DNA of 50,232 nt, from NCBI RefSeq assembly GCF_003429085.1, contig NZ_QVTC01000012.1, positions 1 to 50,232 of the forward strand. Direction: 5' to 3'. The notes under the pieces are model-generated. The model was not told where the DNA came from. It searched no databases and saw nothing but the letters and a program-made list of their open reading frames with translations. The position numbers were made by a program, and so were the translations under genes. Below are positions 9,072 to 18,873 of the stretch, piece after piece (within the stretch, counting starts at the first letter, position 1; each line of letters starts with the position of its first letter). The stretch comes from Bacillus sp. V59.32b. GTDB taxonomy: Bacteria > Bacillota > Bacilli > Bacillales > DSM-1321.

Positions 9072-9109
9072 AAAAAAGACCACACGAATCATGGATTCAT
9101 GTGGTCTTT
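9072..9109 (-). terminator. sigF terminator overlapping the last codons
   Basis: AAAGACCACATGAATC pairs with GATTCGTGTGGTCTTT and is followed by T residues on the minus strand. The stem includes the last SigF codons and the stop. Confidence 0.85.
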
Positions 9110-9847
9110 CATTTGCTTGAGTATCTTTTTCTCGAGCCTTGATACTTGGACTTGTGATATTCCGAGCCGGACGGCTACCTCAGACTGGGTCTGGTCTTTA
9201 TAATACCGCAAATATACGATAAGCCTTTCCCGTTCGTCGAGTTCTGAAATGGCTTCTTTTAAAGCGATTTTATCAAACCACTTCGATTCGTTCGTATCAG
9301 CAATTTGATCGAGAAGTGTTATGGGGTCCCCATCATTTTCATAAACGGTTTCATGGATGGATGATGGCAGCCTGCTTGCTTCCTGGGCCATGACGACTTC
9401 CTCAGGAGATAGCTGCAGGTGCTCGGCAAGTTCATTCACGGTTGGTACCCTACCAAGTGTTTTCGATACCTCTTCTTTTGCCCGTCGGATTTTATTCGCC
9501 ATTTCCTTTAATGAACGGCTGACCTTCACTGTACCGTCATCCCGAATAAACCGTTGAATTTCGCCAATAATCATTGGAACTGCATAGGTCGAAAACTTTA
9601 CTTCAAATGACAGATCAAATTTATCAACGGATTTCAACAGGCCGATACACCCGATTTGATACAGGTCATCAGGCTCGTAACCCCGGTTTAAGAAACGTTG
9701 GACTACAGACCACACCAATCTCAAATTGCTTTTCACAATCATGTCTCTTGCTTCCTGGTCCCCACTCTGGCTGCGCAGGATTAAATCCCGTAATTCATCA
9801 TCTTTTAAATGGACCTGGCTTTTCTTGTTTTTAACCTCCACATCCAT
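9089..9847 (-). CDS. sigF: RNA polymerase sigma-F factor
   Basis: A 252-residue sigma factor of the sigma-B/F/G group, the first forespore-specific sigma. Region 2 reads LRLVWSVVQRFLNRGYEPDD, followed by QIGCIGLLKSVDKFD and YAVPMIIGEIQRFIRDDG. Region 4 ends with SQVQVSRLEKKIL. Of three ATGs the one at 9847 is chosen: it lies eight bases after GAGGGAG and gives the MDVEV start known from SigF. It is the last gene of spoIIAA-spoIIAB-sigF, is held inactive by SpoIIAB and released by SpoIIAA. Confidence 0.98.
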   Translation of the reverse strand: MDVEVKNKKSQVHLKDDELRDLILRSQSGDQEARDMIVKSNLRLVWSVVQRFLNRGYEPDDLYQIGCIGLLKSVDKFDLSFEVKFSTYAVPMIIGEIQRFIRDDGTVKVSRSLKEMANKIRRAKEEVSKTLGRVPTVNELAEHLQLSPEEVVMAQEASRLPSSIHETVYENDGDPITLLDQIADTNESKWFDKIALKEAISELDERERLIVYLRYYKDQTQSEVAVRLGISQVQVSRLEKKILKQMKDHMNP

Positions 9848-9860
9848 ATGCATTGCTCCC

Positions 9861-10301
9861 TCAATTCGCCAAAGCTTTACTTTTTGTTAAGTGCTTTTTT
9901 AATCGAATGATGGTTCCCTCGCCTTTATGGGAAATGACCTTCATCTCATCCATAAAGTTTTCCATAATTGTAAATCCCATTCCGGAACGCTCCAATTCCG
10001 GTTTTGTCGTATATAACGGCTGAACGGCTTCGTCTACATCGTCAATTCCACTGCCTTCATCCCTGACCTCCAACTCAACGGCTTCCCCGTCGATCACAAC
10101 CGAAATATAGATGATTCCATCCGGGTCATTTTCATACCCATGAATGATCGAGTTTGTGACCGCTTCTGATACGACCGTTTTAATTTCCGTCAATTCATCC
10201 AGAGTTGGATCAAGTTGGGCAATAAAAGCAGCCACTGTGATACGGGCAAAAGATTCATTCTGGCTTAACGCTGAAAACTTAATATCCATCTTATTTTTCA
10301 T
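9861..10301 (-). CDS. spoIIAB: Anti-sigma-F factor and kinase SpoIIAB
   Basis: A 146-residue GHKL-type serine kinase. The N box is [14 protein letters not shown], the G1 box RDEGSGI, and the G2 region [13 protein letters not shown]. It binds sigma-F and phosphorylates SpoIIAA. The start [20 protein letters not shown] matches the B. subtilis protein in length and opening. A GTG one codon earlier overlaps the spoIIAA stop, so translation is coupled either way. Confidence 0.97.
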   Translation of the reverse strand: MKNKMDIKFSALSQNESFARITVAAFIAQLDPTLDELTEIKTVVSEAVTNSIIHGYENDPDGIIYISVVIDGEAVELEVRDEGSGIDDVDEAVQPLYTTKPELERSGMGFTIMENFMDEMKVISHKGEGTIIRLKKHLTKSKALAN

Positions 10302-10303
10302 CA

Positions 10304-10654
10304 CTACGCAACCCCCAATCTTTGTAAAGCGTTTTCCTCGGAAAGTTCCAATTTAATGATTTTAAACAATCCTGACATTTCAAATAACCGCTTCACCGAA
10401 GGAGAGATTGCGCAGACGATCATTTCGCCCTTATTTTGTTTGATTTGATTATAGCGGCCCAGAATCACTCCAAGCCCTGAACTGTCCATAAAAGAAAGTT
10501 CTCCCAGGTTGAGGACTATATGCTTGATGCTACCCTTTTCAATGGCTGTACTGGCCCGGGTTCTCAGTTCTTCTGCTGCATGATGATCCAGTTCTCCTTT
10601 TAATCGGATGCAAAGCACAGCATTCTTGGCTTCCATATCAATGACAAGACTCAC
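10304..10654 (-). CDS. spoIIAA: Anti-anti-sigma factor SpoIIAA
   Basis: A 116-residue STAS-domain protein. The regulatory serine lies in [16 protein letters not shown] (near residue 58), the site phosphorylated by SpoIIAB and dephosphorylated by SpoIIE. The unphosphorylated form frees sigma-F in the forespore. AAGGAGGCTG precedes the ATG, and a near-perfect sigma-H promoter lies about 36 bases upstream of the start codon. Confidence 0.97.
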   Translation of the reverse strand: MSLVIDMEAKNAVLCIRLKGELDHHAAEELRTRASTAIEKGSIKHIVLNLGELSFMDSSGLGVILGRYNQIKQNKGEMIVCAISPSVKRLFEMSGLFKIIKLELSEENALQRLGVA

Positions 10655-10689
10655 TATTTACAGCCTCCTTATCTGTCGTCTAGTGAGTC

Positions 10690-10719
10690 AAATTCGATTT
10701 TCGTATGGCGTTTTCCTTC
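10690..10719 (-). promoter_or_regulatory. Sigma-H promoter of the spoIIA operon
   Basis: The -35 GAAGGAAAA (fits RnAGGAwWW) and the -10 ATCGAATTT (fits RnnGAATww) are separated by 12 bases. This is a full consensus match at the site where B. subtilis spoIIA has its sigma-H promoter. I could not pick out 0A boxes (Spo0A sites) with certainty. Confidence 0.85.
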
Positions 10720-10785
10720 TTACCTGACAAAACTAGTGCCTATTCGTCGAAAGTAGTTTCCATATTCTTTTTTCTGACAGGTGTT

Positions 10786-11952
10786 TTATTTTGTTTGGGT
10801 AAACATGCCAAAAGCACGTTTATACATTTCCCACCAGCTTGCCGAATCGATCGATTCCTTTGCAACGATCGGTGAATCCACCACGGTCTTTCCATCTTTG
10901 AAAAATTTCAAAGTGCCGATTTGATCGCCTTGCTTAATTGGGGCTTTCAGATCTTTATCCAGAATGATTTTTTGAGTAAAGTCTTTAGGATTGCCGCCTT
11001 TTTTCGTCAAGATCGATATCGGTTCGCTTGTCACCCCAGTCACCGTTTTTCTGTTCCCTTTACTGACCTTAGCTTGCTTCAAAGCGACATCCCGCTTATA
11101 AATGGGATGGGCCATATATTGCGAAAAAGCATAGTCGAGCATTTTGGTCACCTGGGCATTTCTTTCTTTAGGAGAAGAAGCTCCCATCACGACAGCAATC
11201 ACTCTCATGTCCCCTTTTTTCGCAGTCGCAGTCAGGCAATATTTTGCTTCGTTTGTAAAACCGGTTTTCAGTCCATCTACACCAGGATAAAACTTAACCA
11301 GTCTGTTTGTATTAACAAGCCAGAATTTTTTGTCGGTATCTTCACGTAGATAAGCTTCATAAGTCCCTGTAAATTTCGTGATCATCTCGTATTTAACCAG
11401 CTCTTTAGCCATAATCGCCATGTCGTGTGAAGTGCTGTAATGATTTTCTTCCGGCAATCCGGTCGCATTTTGGAATTTTGTATGCTTCAATCCCAGCTCC
11501 TTTGCCTTTTGGTTCATTTGTTCCACAAATTCCTCTTCTGAACCCGCAAGCCTTTCAGCCATTGCTACAGATGCATCATTTCCAGACCCGATAGCGATGC
11601 CTTGAAGCATTTGTTCTACGGTCATTTCTTCACCTGGTTCAAGGAAAATTTGCGATCCGCCCATTGACGCAGCGTATTCACTTGTCCGAATTTTCTCCTT
11701 AAGCGTTAATTCTCCCTTGTCGATGGCCTCCATGATCAAAACCATGGTCATGATCTTGGTCATGCTTGCGGGTGGGAGTTCCTCATTTGAATTTTTTTCA
11801 TACAAAATGGTCCCAGTATCTCGTTCTATCAAGATGGCTGATTTCGCATTTTCAGCCAAATTCACACTCGTTTTTCCTTCCGCAAAAACATTTGGAACGA
11901 TTACACTAGTAGCTATCAATACTGTGAAGCAAAGAAAAAGAAATCGCTTCAT
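10786..11952 (-). CDS. dacF: D-alanyl-D-alanine carboxypeptidase DacF
   Basis: A 388-residue low-molecular-weight penicillin-binding protein. It has a signal peptide (MKRFLFLCFTVLIATSVIVP, cut near NVFAEG), then the active-site motifs SMTK (near residue 62), SGN in AIGSGNDAS and KTG in GLKTGFTNEA, followed by a C-terminal beta domain and a terminal amphipathic helix for membrane attachment. It trims peptidoglycan stem peptides during cortex synthesis. It lies directly upstream of spoIIAA, as in B. subtilis. TAGGAGGG precedes the ATG. Confidence 0.96.
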   Translation of the reverse strand: MKRFLFLCFTVLIATSVIVPNVFAEGKTSVNLAENAKSAILIERDTGTILYEKNSNEELPPASMTKIMTMVLIMEAIDKGELTLKEKIRTSEYAASMGGSQIFLEPGEEMTVEQMLQGIAIGSGNDASVAMAERLAGSEEEFVEQMNQKAKELGLKHTKFQNATGLPEENHYSTSHDMAIMAKELVKYEMITKFTGTYEAYLREDTDKKFWLVNTNRLVKFYPGVDGLKTGFTNEAKYCLTATAKKGDMRVIAVVMGASSPKERNAQVTKMLDYAFSQYMAHPIYKRDVALKQAKVSKGNRKTVTGVTSEPISILTKKGGNPKDFTQKIILDKDLKAPIKQGDQIGTLKFFKDGKTVVDSPIVAKESIDSASWWEMYKRAFGMFTQTK

Positions 11953-12033
11953 CTAAGAAATCCCTCCTAATCTTAATCACGCGTTAACCCGAAACGGAAT
12001 CATCCACTCGGGAAAATTCAATGTAACGCTAAC

Positions 12034-12061
12034 AGCATTTCCAAACGCACCATATTTATAC
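12034..12061 (-). promoter_or_regulatory. Possible sigma-F-type promoter of dacF
   Basis: GTATA and GGAAATGCT are 14 bases apart, close to the sigma-F pattern GYATA-N15-GGnnAnAnT with one -10 mismatch and one base less spacing. The leader would be about 75 bases. B. subtilis dacF is sigma-F dependent. This is a tentative match. Confidence 0.4.
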
Positions 12062-12098
12062 AAATATGATTCCAAAAAAGGAGAAATATCTTGAAAGA

Positions 12099-12457
12099 GG
12101 TTCTTCACCAAAAGAAGTCGTTTAAGCTTTGACTATCCGTTGATTTCCGCTCCAGGTGTTCGCTTTCCGCGGGCAGTCCGGAAGCCTCCTCGGCAAATGG
12201 CACGCCTCCGGGACTTACACAGGATGTATTGGCGTCGACGTAAGACATAAGGACGTGGCAGATCTTAGTCGACGTTCCGTTAACTGGCCTGCTTTTCCCG
12301 CAGGACGTTGAATCATCATCCATGCATAGGCACCGCACGAGAAAATGCGTATGCATTTTCGAGGAGTTCGGCATATCCTCGCCAATCAACTTTGTTGCAA
12401 AATTGACTGAGATATTATGTTAATCAATATTAAATGACCAGTTATGGTGAAGAGCCT
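12099..12457. mobile_element. ISL3-like non-autonomous element with 8-bp target duplication
   Basis: The ends GGTTCTTCACCAAAA (12099) and, reversed, GGCTCTTCACCATAA (from 12457) match at 13 of 15 positions. The element is flanked by identical 8-bp direct repeats TTGAAAGA at 12091-12098 and 12458-12465. Eight-base duplications and ends of this kind are typical of ISL3-family elements. No transposase remains. A different dispersed repeat is nested inside. Confidence 0.7.
12139..12390. repeat. Dispersed GC-rich repeat nested in the ISL3-like element
   Basis: It is bounded by GTTGATT and AATCAAC in inverted orientation. Internal blocks GAAGCCTCCTCGG, TTTCCCGCAGGA and GATTTCCGCTCCAGG are shared in spirit with the element at 19.75 kb (GAGGAGGCT, CTCCTGCGGGA, CTGGAACGGAAATCAAC). 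It is more GC-rich than its surroundings and able to fold extensively. This copy is longer and more divergent than the 19.75 kb copy. It contains an open frame that I do not accept as a gene. Confidence 0.6.
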
Positions 12458-12498
12458 TGAAAGAAAGCATAAGTGTACAGTTGCCGTTTTTTGCATAC

Positions 12499-12545
12499 AA
12501 AAAAGCTGCGGCAAAAGGTTGAGAACTTTTGCCGCAGCTTTTTTC
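12499..12545. terminator. Strong terminator after pdp
   Basis: AAGCTGCGGCAAAAG and CTTTTGCCGCAGCTT form a long perfect stem flanked by A and T tracts. It ends the drm-punA-pdp operon on the minus strand. Confidence 0.9.
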
Positions 12546-12551
12546 TATAGA

Positions 12552-13856
12552 TTATTCAGTTATTTCTTTGTAGATCAGCGTTGGTTTTTCGACTTTATCC
12601 TTGGAGATCGTAATATTTTCATATAGCTTTTGTTTAATTTCATCTACATTTTCAAAATTGCTATAGATCGTTAGAAGTGATTCACCCTTCTTCACTTCAT
12701 CGCCAATTTTCTTGCGCAGTACCAGACCTACCGCCAGGTCAATCACCGAATCCTTCGTTGCACGTCCTGCCCCGAGCAGCATGGCAGCAGTCCCCACCTC
12801 ATCCGCTACGATTTCAGACACATACCCTTCTTCTCTCGCTTCCAATTCGATAGTGAAGTTTGCCTGAGGCAGTCTCGATGGTTCATCCACAACTGATGGA
12901 TCCCCGCCTTGGGCTTCGAGAAACACCTTAAATGCATGAAGGGCTGACCCGTTTTTAATCGCTTCTTCAAGCAATGTACGAGCTTCATCTAGGGTATCGG
13001 CTTTTTTCGCTAGATAAACCATGTGGCACCCAAGCGTAAGAGAAAGCTCGGTTAAATCCTCAGGGCCTTCTCCCTTTAGCGTATCGATCGCTTCCTTCAC
13101 TTCCAGAGCATTTCCGATCGCAAACCCAAGCGGCTGGCTCATATCAGAGATGACCGCCATCGTATTGCGGCCGACATTGTTCCCGATATTGACCATCGCT
13201 CTTGCCAGTTCTTCTGAATCTTCAAGCGTTTTCATAAAAGCCCCTGCGCCTGTTTTCACGTCCAGCACGATCGCATCGGCACCCGCCGCGATCTTTTTGC
13301 TCATGATCGAGCTTGCGATCAACGGCATGCTGTTGACCGTCCCGGTTACGTCGCGAAGCGCATAAAGCTTCTTATCGGCAGGAGTCAGGTTTCCGCTTTG
13401 CCCGATCACGGCCAGTTTATTTTTATTTACCAGGTCAATGAATTGCCTGTTTTCAATTTCAACGTGAAAGCCTTTGACTGCTTCCAGTTTATCAACCGTC
13501 CCACCTGTATGCCCAAGGCCGCGGCCGGACATCTTGGCGACAGGAACACCGACGGCAGCTACAAGCGGGCCAAGTACCAGAGTGGTCGTATCGCCGACAC
13601 CGCCCGTACTATGTTTGTCGACCTTAATGCCTTCAACCGCCGAAAGATCAATTTTGTCCCCGGAATTAACCATGGCCATCGTTAAATCAGCGCGCTCAAG
13701 TTCTGTCATTCCTTGAAAATAGATCGCCATAGAGAGCGCGCTCATTTGATAATCAGGAATGGAGCCATCTGTAAAACCTGTAATGATAAATTCAATTTCC
13801 TCTTTCTTTAATTCCAGGCCATCACGCTTTTTCTCAATTAAATCAACCATTCTCAT
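12552..13856 (-). CDS. pdp: Pyrimidine-nucleoside phosphorylase
   Basis: The 434-residue enzyme cleaves uridine, thymidine and deoxyuridine with phosphate. Family motifs are the phosphate-binding [10 protein letters not shown] (near residues 80-90), [18 protein letters not shown] and the C-terminal dimer segment ALYENI-like [11 protein letters not shown]. It starts [13 protein letters not shown], as in the family. In B. subtilis pdp is elsewhere, with nupC and deoC. Here it is the third gene of a drm-punA-pdp salvage operon, an arrangement also known in other bacilli. Confidence 0.96.
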   Translation of the reverse strand: MRMVDLIEKKRDGLELKKEEIEFIITGFTDGSIPDYQMSALSMAIYFQGMTELERADLTMAMVNSGDKIDLSAVEGIKVDKHSTGGVGDTTTLVLGPLVAAVGVPVAKMSGRGLGHTGGTVDKLEAVKGFHVEIENRQFIDLVNKNKLAVIGQSGNLTPADKKLYALRDVTGTVNSMPLIASSIMSKKIAAGADAIVLDVKTGAGAFMKTLEDSEELARAMVNIGNNVGRNTMAVISDMSQPLGFAIGNALEVKEAIDTLKGEGPEDLTELSLTLGCHMVYLAKKADTLDEARTLLEEAIKNGSALHAFKVFLEAQGGDPSVVDEPSRLPQANFTIELEAREEGYVSEIVADEVGTAAMLLGAGRATKDSVIDLAVGLVLRKKIGDEVKKGESLLTIYSNFENVDEIKQKLYENITISKDKVEKPTLIYKEITE

Positions 13857-13898
13857 TTCGATTCACCACTTCTTTTGGTTTTAGAATAGAGGTTTATT

Positions 13899-14711
13899 CT
13901 ATATAGCTTTTACGATTTCTTTGATGAAGCTTAAAAAGCTGCTTTTTACCTGCTCCGTCGTTTCGATTACTTCTTCATGGGAGAGCGGTTGATTCAAGAT
14001 TCCGGCTGCCATGTTTGTGATGCAGGAAATCCCCAAAACGTTCAGGCCGCAATGCCTGGCAACAATCACTTCCGGTACGGTAGACATGCCGACCGCGTCG
14101 CCGCCAAGCACTCTCGCTAATCTAACTTCAGCGGGAGTTTCATAGGTTGGCCCAGAGTTGCCAACGTACACACCTTCTTTAAGATCAATATTCAGTTTTC
14201 CGGCAACGTCTTTTGCTACAGCCTGGAGGTCCCTGCTATAAGCTTCTGACATGTCAGGAAAACGCGGGCCAAAACGCGCATCGTTCGGACCGATCAGCGG
14301 GTTTGTCCCCGTATTGTTAATATGATCGGTTATCAGCATTAAATCTCCTGCGCGGAACCCTTCATTGACCCCGCCTGCCGCGTTCGTGACAATCAGTTTT
14401 CCGACCCCTAAAAGCTTCATGACACGGACCGGAAAAGTGACTTTATCCATGGAATAGCCCTCATAAAAGTGAAACCTTCCCTGCATTGCCACGACTTTCT
14501 TGCCGCTTAAATCCCCAAGCACCAGCTGGCCGGCATGCCCCTCCACTGTTGAAACAGGAAATTCAGGGATCTCTTCATATGGGATTTTCACAGGATTTTC
14601 AATTTCATCTGCAAGGACACCGAGGCCGGATCCAAGTATTAACCCGATTTCAGGCTTTCCATCTAGCTTTCCTTCAATAAATGAAGCTGCTTTTTCCAGT
14701 TTTTCAAACAT
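13899..14711 (-). CDS. punA: Purine-nucleoside phosphorylase, trimeric type
   Basis: A 270-residue family 2 (trimeric, guanosine/inosine type) phosphorylase. Motifs are [46 protein letters not shown] text, [12 protein letters not shown] and the base-site segment TYETPAEVR. It converts purine nucleosides to base and (deoxy)ribose-1-phosphate, the substrate of the upstream drm product. TAAGGAGAG precedes the ATG; only 14 bases separate it from drm. The B. subtilis name is pupG/punA. Confidence 0.96.
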   Translation of the reverse strand: MFEKLEKAASFIEGKLDGKPEIGLILGSGLGVLADEIENPVKIPYEEIPEFPVSTVEGHAGQLVLGDLSGKKVVAMQGRFHFYEGYSMDKVTFPVRVMKLLGVGKLIVTNAAGGVNEGFRAGDLMLITDHINNTGTNPLIGPNDARFGPRFPDMSEAYSRDLQAVAKDVAGKLNIDLKEGVYVGNSGPTYETPAEVRLARVLGGDAVGMSTVPEVIVARHCGLNVLGISCITNMAAGILNQPLSHEEVIETTEQVKSSFLSFIKEIVKAI

Positions 14712-14725
14712 GTTTATAACTCTCC

Positions 14726-15913
14726 TTATTTAATATCCCCTAAAAAGTTTTTGCCGTAAGACGGCATTTTCACTTTAAAATTGGCAGCTACGGCAGCCGC
14801 GATATCAGCAAACGTTTCTCTTACCGGAAGCTCTTTCCCGGTTCCAAACCGCTTGGAGTAAACGAGCAGCGGTACATACTCACGTGTATGGTCCGTCCCG
14901 GAATGGACGGGATCGTTTCCGTGGTCTGCCGTAATGATTAATAAATCATCCTCTGTCAGTTTATCAAGTACTTCCGGCATGCGGGCATCAAATTCTTCCA
15001 GCGCCTTGCCATAACCTTCCGGATCCCGGCGATGTCCATATAGCGCATCGAAATCAACAAGATTCAAAAAGCTTAATCCGGTAAAGTCCATATCGATTGT
15101 CTGCAGCAATTTGTCCATGCCATCCATATTGGATACTGTTCGCAATGATTCGGTTACGCCCTCGCCATCATAAATATCGGAAATCTTGCCGATCGCAAGC
15201 ACGTCGTACCCTCCGTCCTTTAATTCATTCATGACGGTCCTGTCGAACGGCTTTAACGCGTAATCATGGCGATTGGATGTCCTTTTAAAGCTTCCCGGTT
15301 CACCGACAAACGGTCGGGCAATTACCCGGCCAACCTTGAATTCATCAGCCATTGTAATTTCACGGGCAATCTCACAGATTTTATATAACTCGTCTATTGG
15401 CACTACATCTTCATGTGCGGCAATTTGCAGAACGGAGTCCGCAGATGTGTAGACGATCAGCGCCCCTGTTTTCATATGCGTTTCGCCGAGCTCATCTAGA
15501 ATTTCGGTTCCGCTTGCCGGTTTATTGCCAATGATGCTGCGGCCCGTTTTGGCCTGAAGCTCCTGGATGAGCAATTCAGGAAAGCCATCCGGGAAGACAC
15601 GAAACGGGGTAGTGATGTTCAACCCCATAATCTCCCAATGGCCGGTCATCGTATCCTTGCCCGTTGAAGCTTCCTTCATTTTCGTATAATAAGCAGTTGG
15701 CTGATCAGCCTTTGGAATCCCTTTAATTTCCCGAATGTTGCTTAAGCCCATTTTGCCAAGAGTCGGCATGTTTAATCCATTCATTCTTTCTCCAATATGG
15801 CCAAGAGTGTCGGCTCCCTTATCTCCAAACAGTTCAGCATCAGGTGCCTCCCCGATCCCCACAGAGTCCATCACCATCAAAAATATTCGTTTAAAGTCTG
15901 AATTCTCCTTCAT
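14726..15913 (-). CDS. drm: Phosphopentomutase
   Basis: The 395-residue alkaline-phosphatase-superfamily mutase interconverts (deoxy)ribose-1-phosphate and -5-phosphate. Metal and active-site segments are [59 protein letters not shown]. The start is the ATG at 15913, preceded by ATAGGAGGGATAGC; 51 in-frame upstream codons lack homology and are excluded. It is the first gene of the salvage operon. Confidence 0.96.
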   Translation of the reverse strand: MKENSDFKRIFLMVMDSVGIGEAPDAELFGDKGADTLGHIGERMNGLNMPTLGKMGLSNIREIKGIPKADQPTAYYTKMKEASTGKDTMTGHWEIMGLNITTPFRVFPDGFPELLIQELQAKTGRSIIGNKPASGTEILDELGETHMKTGALIVYTSADSVLQIAAHEDVVPIDELYKICEIAREITMADEFKVGRVIARPFVGEPGSFKRTSNRHDYALKPFDRTVMNELKDGGYDVLAIGKISDIYDGEGVTESLRTVSNMDGMDKLLQTIDMDFTGLSFLNLVDFDALYGHRRDPEGYGKALEEFDARMPEVLDKLTEDDLLIITADHGNDPVHSGTDHTREYVPLLVYSKRFGTGKELPVRETFADIAAAVAANFKVKMPSYGKNFLGDIK

Positions 15914-16188
15914 GCTATCCCTCCTATAAAAATATAATGTTTTCAAGGCTATATATGGTTTCATTTTACCCTTATAACGAACAAATAATCTCTCATCATA
16001 TGTAACCGCTTTTAATGTCGGAAGTCTGACATCTATATTGTAAACGATTGGTTCTGTTTCTGCCAAATGTTATGTAAAAACGAAGAACACCCTCTGATTG
16101 TTTCTATAGAAGACTAGCAGATTGACGATCTTCCAAGCCGATACTTTAACATAGCTGTACATATTACAGATTGGTTTTTCCTATGTGC
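15914..16188. other. Intergenic stretch upstream of drm
   Basis: This holds the leader of drm and the far side of the xerD terminator. I found no convincing promoter, operator, hairpin or small gene in it. Confidence 0.4.
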
Positions 16189-16217
16189 CTAAAAAGCTGA
16201 CTATCCTTTAGTCAGCT
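16189..16217 (-). terminator. Probable terminator of the fur-yqzK-xerD strand
   Basis: AGCTGACTA pairs with TAGTCAGCT around a short loop, followed on the minus strand by TTTTTA. It lies 25 bases past the xerD stop. Confidence 0.8.
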
Positions 16218-16241
16218 CTCTTAACTATTAATCTAGTTATT

Positions 16242-17135
16242 TTACGCACGCGGATGAAACTTGGAGTAGACATCCTTCAAACGAACATTCGTTACATGTG
16301 TATAAATTTGTGTTGTTGAAATATCCGCGTGGCCGAGCATTTCCTGGACAGCGCGGAGATCGGCCCCGTTTATCAATAAATGCGTCGCAAATGAGTGCCT
16401 TAACGTATGCGGGGTTAGTTCTTTTTCAATATTCGCTTCCCGGGCCAGCTTTTTAAGAATTTTCCAGAAGCCTTGGCGTGTAAGCCTGTTTCCATGGTGA
16501 TTTAAAAAAAGGGAATCCGTTTTTTTCTTATGGCTGGCAAGCCTCCCCCGGCCCCGGTCCAAATACTGTTCAATCGCAGCCAGTGCTGTTTTGCCGATCG
16601 GAATGATCCGTTCCTTATTCCCTTTTCCGACACAGCGGACAAATCCCATCGATCCATGAATATCGCTGATCTCGAGATTAATCAGCTCACTCACCCGCAT
16701 GCCAGTTGCATAAAGCAGCTCAAGCATCGCTTTATCCCTGAACCCGTATTGATCCTTAAGTTTAGGAGCTTCAAGAAGAGCCTCAACTTCTTCCTGACTC
16801 AAAACCTTCGGCAGACTTCTCTCCGCCTGGGGTGTTTCAATATGAACCGATGGATCGGTATCACTTACCTTTTCGCGAATCAGAAATTGGTGGAAAGAAC
16901 GGATCGATGCGATATGGCGGGCAAGCGTTTTCGAAGACTTCCCCTGATCCTTTAAATGAGCTAGAAAATGAATGATATTCACTCTGCGGCAGTCATTCCA
17001 ATCCGGCAGCTGTTCAACATTTTTCACATAGGACATATACGACTTCAAATCACGCTCATATGAAATAAGCGTATTTTTGGCCAACCCTTTTTCAACTGTT
17101 AAAAAATGAATAAAATCTCTTAGCTGGTCTTCCAT
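16242..17135 (-). CDS. xerD: Tyrosine recombinase XerD (RipX)
   Basis: A recombinase of about 297 residues with an N-terminal SAM-like core-binding domain and a C-terminal catalytic domain. Catalytic residues are visible in ATGMRVSEL (Arg), [12 protein letters not shown] (His-x-x-Arg), [13 protein letters not shown] (His and nucleophile Tyr). It resolves chromosome dimers at dif with its partner. The start at 17135 is preferred over the ATG two codons earlier because GGGGAG lies eight bases upstream. It overlaps or abuts the yqzK stop. Confidence 0.96.
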   Translation of the reverse strand: MEDQLRDFIHFLTVEKGLAKNTLISYERDLKSYMSYVKNVEQLPDWNDCRRVNIIHFLAHLKDQGKSSKTLARHIASIRSFHQFLIREKVSDTDPSVHIETPQAERSLPKVLSQEEVEALLEAPKLKDQYGFRDKAMLELLYATGMRVSELINLEISDIHGSMGFVRCVGKGNKERIIPIGKTALAAIEQYLDRGRGRLASHKKKTDSLFLNHHGNRLTRQGFWKILKKLAREANIEKELTPHTLRHSFATHLLINGADLRAVQEMLGHADISTTQIYTHVTNVRLKDVYSKFHPRA

Positions 17136-17140
17136 TTGCA

Positions 17141-17368
17141 TTACTCCCCGTCTAAATAGAAAAGCATTAACCGGTCTACCCAGGAACCCTCGCGAGCTTC
17201 CACAGCCTTTGTAACTTTAATTGCCGCTCCTTTGGGTTCGTCATACCGATGGTAGTTTTCATATTCCTCATTTAACCATATCATTCCGATATAAAAAAGA
17301 ACAGTAAAGCCCACAAAAAGAATGAAAACTTTTCCTGTATGCAGAACAAGCTTAATCGATGATCTCAT
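17141..17368 (-). CDS. yqzK: YqzK family membrane protein (DUF4227)
   Basis: A 75-residue protein with one membrane helix ([19 protein letters not shown], about residues 14-32) and an extracytoplasmic tail rich in charged residues. Its place between fur and xerD is the conserved position of yqzK in bacilli. Function unknown. GGAGGGGAAG lies before the ATG, and the stop overlaps the xerD start region. Confidence 0.9.
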   Translation of the reverse strand: MRSSIKLVLHTGKVFILFVGFTVLFYIGMIWLNEEYENYHRYDEPKGAAIKVTKAVEAREGSWVDRLMLFYLDGE

Positions 17369-17489
17369 GTGCTTTTCTTCCCCTCCGTTCTACTTCTTGC
17401 GCCTCACACTTATTTCAATTTATGCCAAGAAGGACAAGTTTTATACATAATAACGGAGAGAATGGTCCATAATAAGGAATTTATCTATA

Positions 17490-17518
17490 CAAAAGCCCTT
17501 TCCATGACGGGAAAGGGC
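17490..17518 (-). terminator. fur terminator
   Basis: GCCCTTTCC pairs with GGAAAGGGC and is followed on the minus strand by TTTTG. Confidence 0.8.
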
Positions 17519-17523
17519 GGCTA

Positions 17524-17982
17524 TCATTCATTTTCATCTTTTAATTTATCATGGCATCGATGGCAGATTCCATGAAACGTTAATCTATGATCCTTGATCT
17601 TGAAATTCCAATCCCGTTCAACAATGGCCTCCACGTCTTCAAGCAGGTCATCCTGGATTTCATCGACAGCACCACATTCTATGCACACCAGATGGTGGTG
17701 AAAGTGGGCGGCACCCTCCTGCCGCAGGTCATAGCGGGATACTCCGTCCCCAAAATTTATTTTATCTACTATTTTTAATTCAGTAAGCAATTCAAGCGTA
17801 CGATACACAGTTGCTAAACCGATTTCCGGCGATTTTTCTTTGACAAGGAGGTAAACGTCTTCGGCGCTTAAATGATCCTCTTCATGTTCAAGTAACACGC
17901 GGACGGTTGCTTCCCGCTGAGGCGTAAGTTTATAGCTTGACGAGTGCAACTGTTTTTTTATTCTATCAATTCTGTTTTCCAT
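17524..17982 (-). CDS. fur: Ferric uptake regulator Fur
   Basis: A 152-residue Fur-family repressor. The winged-helix domain covers TPQREATVRVLLEHEEDHLSAED through GLATVYRTLELL. Metal ligands are in HFHHHLVCIECG and the second CxxC, CHRCHDKL. Its place downstream of spoIIM and upstream of yqzK-xerD is the conserved position of B. subtilis fur, which separates it from PerR and Zur paralogues. GGGAGGG precedes the ATG. Confidence 0.96.
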   Translation of the reverse strand: MENRIDRIKKQLHSSSYKLTPQREATVRVLLEHEEDHLSAEDVYLLVKEKSPEIGLATVYRTLELLTELKIVDKINFGDGVSRYDLRQEGAAHFHHHLVCIECGAVDEIQDDLLEDVEAIVERDWNFKIKDHRLTFHGICHRCHDKLKDENE

Positions 17983-18090
17983 CCCTTTTCCCTCCCGCGC
18001 GCCGCTATCTATATTATTATAACAAAAGAGGGAAAACTGTCAAAACTGATTTAAAGGACCCTCGGAAAAATATTATGATACAAGGAATGT

Positions 18091-18738
18091 TTAATTGCCA
18101 AGAAAACTTACGACGCTTTTCATCAGTGGAGGCGACACGTAAGCTTCAATTGCCGCCGCGACTGAGAGAAATACGATTGAAACCGCCAGCGAAAAGACAT
18201 AGCGGGAGATAATCGGCTTTAACGGTTCGCGAACCTGCTTTAAAAACACTCTCCGGATCATTTTCATTGAGAGTGAAACGGAAAGAGCGGCAATAATGAT
18301 AAAGATTGGAACGATAAAGACATTCTGCGGCAAGATGGAGACAAAGGAAAGCAAAAAACCGTTCCATCCCATTTGATTGACCAAAAAGCCGACGGTAAAC
18401 CCAACTACCATTCCTTTCAAGAATAATAGAATCAAAATAACCGGCAAGCCGATAACCGAGATGCCAAGAATCCAGATAAACCCGATATATTTTACATTAT
18501 GGGACAGGCTTTGTAAGAACATTTCATGGTCGGACGTGATCTTCCCCTGTGAAACCTGTCCAAAAAATTGGGATAGATAATAAAATAAATCCTCTTTTTG
18601 CGTAAAACTCAGGCTATTCACAAGGACGGCGCCAAATATGACACCCATTAAAAACAAAACGATTATGAATACATACAGCGAGGAATGCTCAGTGATATGT
18701 TTAATTGCAGCGTTTTGAATGACAGACCTTCTTTTCAT
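18091..18738 (-). CDS. spoIIM: Stage II sporulation protein M
   Basis: A membrane protein of about 215 residues with five helices, including YVFIIVLFLMGVIFGAVLV, FIWILGISVIGLPVILILLF and GWNGFLLSFVSILPQNVFIVP. SpoIIM joins SpoIID and SpoIIP to degrade septal peptidoglycan and drive engulfment, and is made in the mother cell. The ATG at 18738 follows GGGAGGA; upstream TTG codons lie within that site and are rejected. A sigma-E-like promoter is just upstream. Confidence 0.95.
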   Translation of the reverse strand: MKRRSVIQNAAIKHITEHSSLYVFIIVLFLMGVIFGAVLVNSLSFTQKEDLFYYLSQFFGQVSQGKITSDHEMFLQSLSHNVKYIGFIWILGISVIGLPVILILLFLKGMVVGFTVGFLVNQMGWNGFLLSFVSILPQNVFIVPIFIIIAALSVSLSMKMIRRVFLKQVREPLKPIISRYVFSLAVSIVFLSVAAAIEAYVSPPLMKSVVSFLGN

Positions 18739-18766
18739 CTTCAATCCTCCCAATTGTCGTTACTAG

Positions 18767-18794
18767 ATTCTATGTTTGGAAGAATCATTTATGA
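18767..18794 (-). promoter_or_regulatory. Probable sigma-E promoter of spoIIM
   Basis: TCATAAA (-35) and CATAGAAT (-10, one mismatch to CATACAAT) are 13 bases apart. B. subtilis spoIIM is sigma-E dependent. The spacing is one base short of typical. Confidence 0.5.
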
Positions 18795-18873
18795 CTGTGA
18801 TCCGGCAAAAAAGGTTACCATATCCGCTGACATATGTTATGATTTTCCATATTGTTTATCTGGGGGTATTTTA

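Noticed and set aside
12105..12389. A 94-codon frame in the dacF-pdp gap
   Set aside because: It lies within the nested mobile repeats and has no family features.
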